Origin: Gluconacetobacter diazotrophicus PA1 5
GTDB taxonomy: Bacteria > Pseudomonadota > Alphaproteobacteria > Acetobacterales > Acetobacteraceae
NCBI RefSeq assembly: GCF_000067045.1
Contig: NC_010125.1
Coordinates: 3,880,164 to 3,944,163 of the forward strand
Length of the DNA: 64,000 nt
Direction of reading: 5' to 3'
Below are positions 63,851 through 64,000 of this stretch, piece after piece. How positions within the stretch are numbered: position 1 is the first letter of the stretch; the number at the start of each line of letters is the position of its first letter. The notes beneath the pieces were generated by a model. It saw only the letters and a list, made by a program, of their open reading frames with translations, was not told where the DNA came from and did not search any database. A program made the translations under genes and the position numbers.

Positions 63851-64000
63851 GAGCCCGATCCGAAAGTTCTTCAACCGTGACAATGCCTTGCTGTCCGTCG
63901 TGTGAGCATTCGGATCGAGGCGATCAATGTCCATGCGGTTGAGGAAGCAATGGATTGTTCACAGTCTTTGGCGAGCCGCCTGAACCGTCCCAGCCATGCG
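63851..64000 (-). mobile_element. IS1031-like element, copy B, cut by the window edge
   Basis: It starts GAGCCCGATCCGAAAGTT after TTA and follows copy A (25203-26132) for the 150 bases present, with two substitutions (TTCACAG for TTCCCAG; CTGAACC for CTGCACC). The minus-strand transposase would start beyond the window. It abuts the IS1182-family element. Confidence 0.88.

Overview
The window is very GC-rich Alphaproteobacterial DNA, most likely from an acetic acid bacterium (Acetobacteraceae; Gluconacetobacter or Komagataeibacter type). This is inferred from the high-GC codon use, a DksA that keeps only one of the usual zinc-finger cysteines, many efflux outer-membrane lipoproteins, c-di-GMP enzymes, and a 930-bp IS5-family element whose size, termini and TNA target duplication match what is known of IS1031 from Acetobacter xylinum. 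No 16S gene is present, so genus is not proven.

Layout. 1-2.6 kb: an efflux outer-membrane lipoprotein, dksA and tRNA-Thr(GGT). 2.6-4.3 kb: a frameshifted phage-like lipoprotein gene and a hicAB toxin-antitoxin pair next to the tRNA. 4.3-8.6 kb: a nest of three IS elements (an IS481-family copy split by an IS630-family element and cut by an IS21-family element). 8.8-12.7 kb: a TonB-dependent receptor followed one base later by a POT-family transporter. 12.7-14.2 kb: small proteins and a cold-shock protein. 14.6-23.9 kb: a PAS-PAS-GAF-GGDEF-EAL protein, then pstC-pstA-pstB-phoU-phoB-phoR and pstS with its own Pho box. 24.4-27.2 kb: a large coiled-coil porin split by the IS1031-like element. 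27.4-28.7 kb: a Pit-type phosphate transporter. 28.8-30.3 kb: a higBA-type pair and an 883-bp IS5-family element.

30.3-48.7 kb is a mostly chromosomal block: an amino-acid-type ABC transporter with a binding-protein/permease fusion; a class II aldolase; a divergent redox cluster (peroxiredoxin plus cysteine-less ArsR regulator, versus MBL-fold hydrolase plus TauE exporter); a CBS protein, phosphoribosyltransferase and erythromycin-esterase-like protein; an HlyD/ABC/NodT efflux operon whose ABC part has collapsed into one chimeric remnant; a diguanylate cyclase; a GNAT protein; a dicarboxylate-type symporter and ilvD. 49.2-55.1 kb is a complete tripartite RND efflux operon behind a structured leader. 

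55.2-64 kb is accessory DNA: a LysR regulator divergent from a glutathione-transferase gene truncated by a second IS481 copy, then a plasmid-like module (ParA and a small partner, palindromic and repeated sites, an IS630-family element, a WGR-domain gene overlapping a frameshifted tyrosine recombinase, an orphan gene), ending in three abutting IS elements that run off the window.

Together the region combines phosphate acquisition and its two-component control, c-di-GMP turnover, nutrient uptake and efflux, with heavy IS activity. Several genes (porin, GST, ABC transporter, integrase, istA, phage lipoprotein) are interrupted or decayed. I found no CRISPR array, no rRNA and no clear new defence system.
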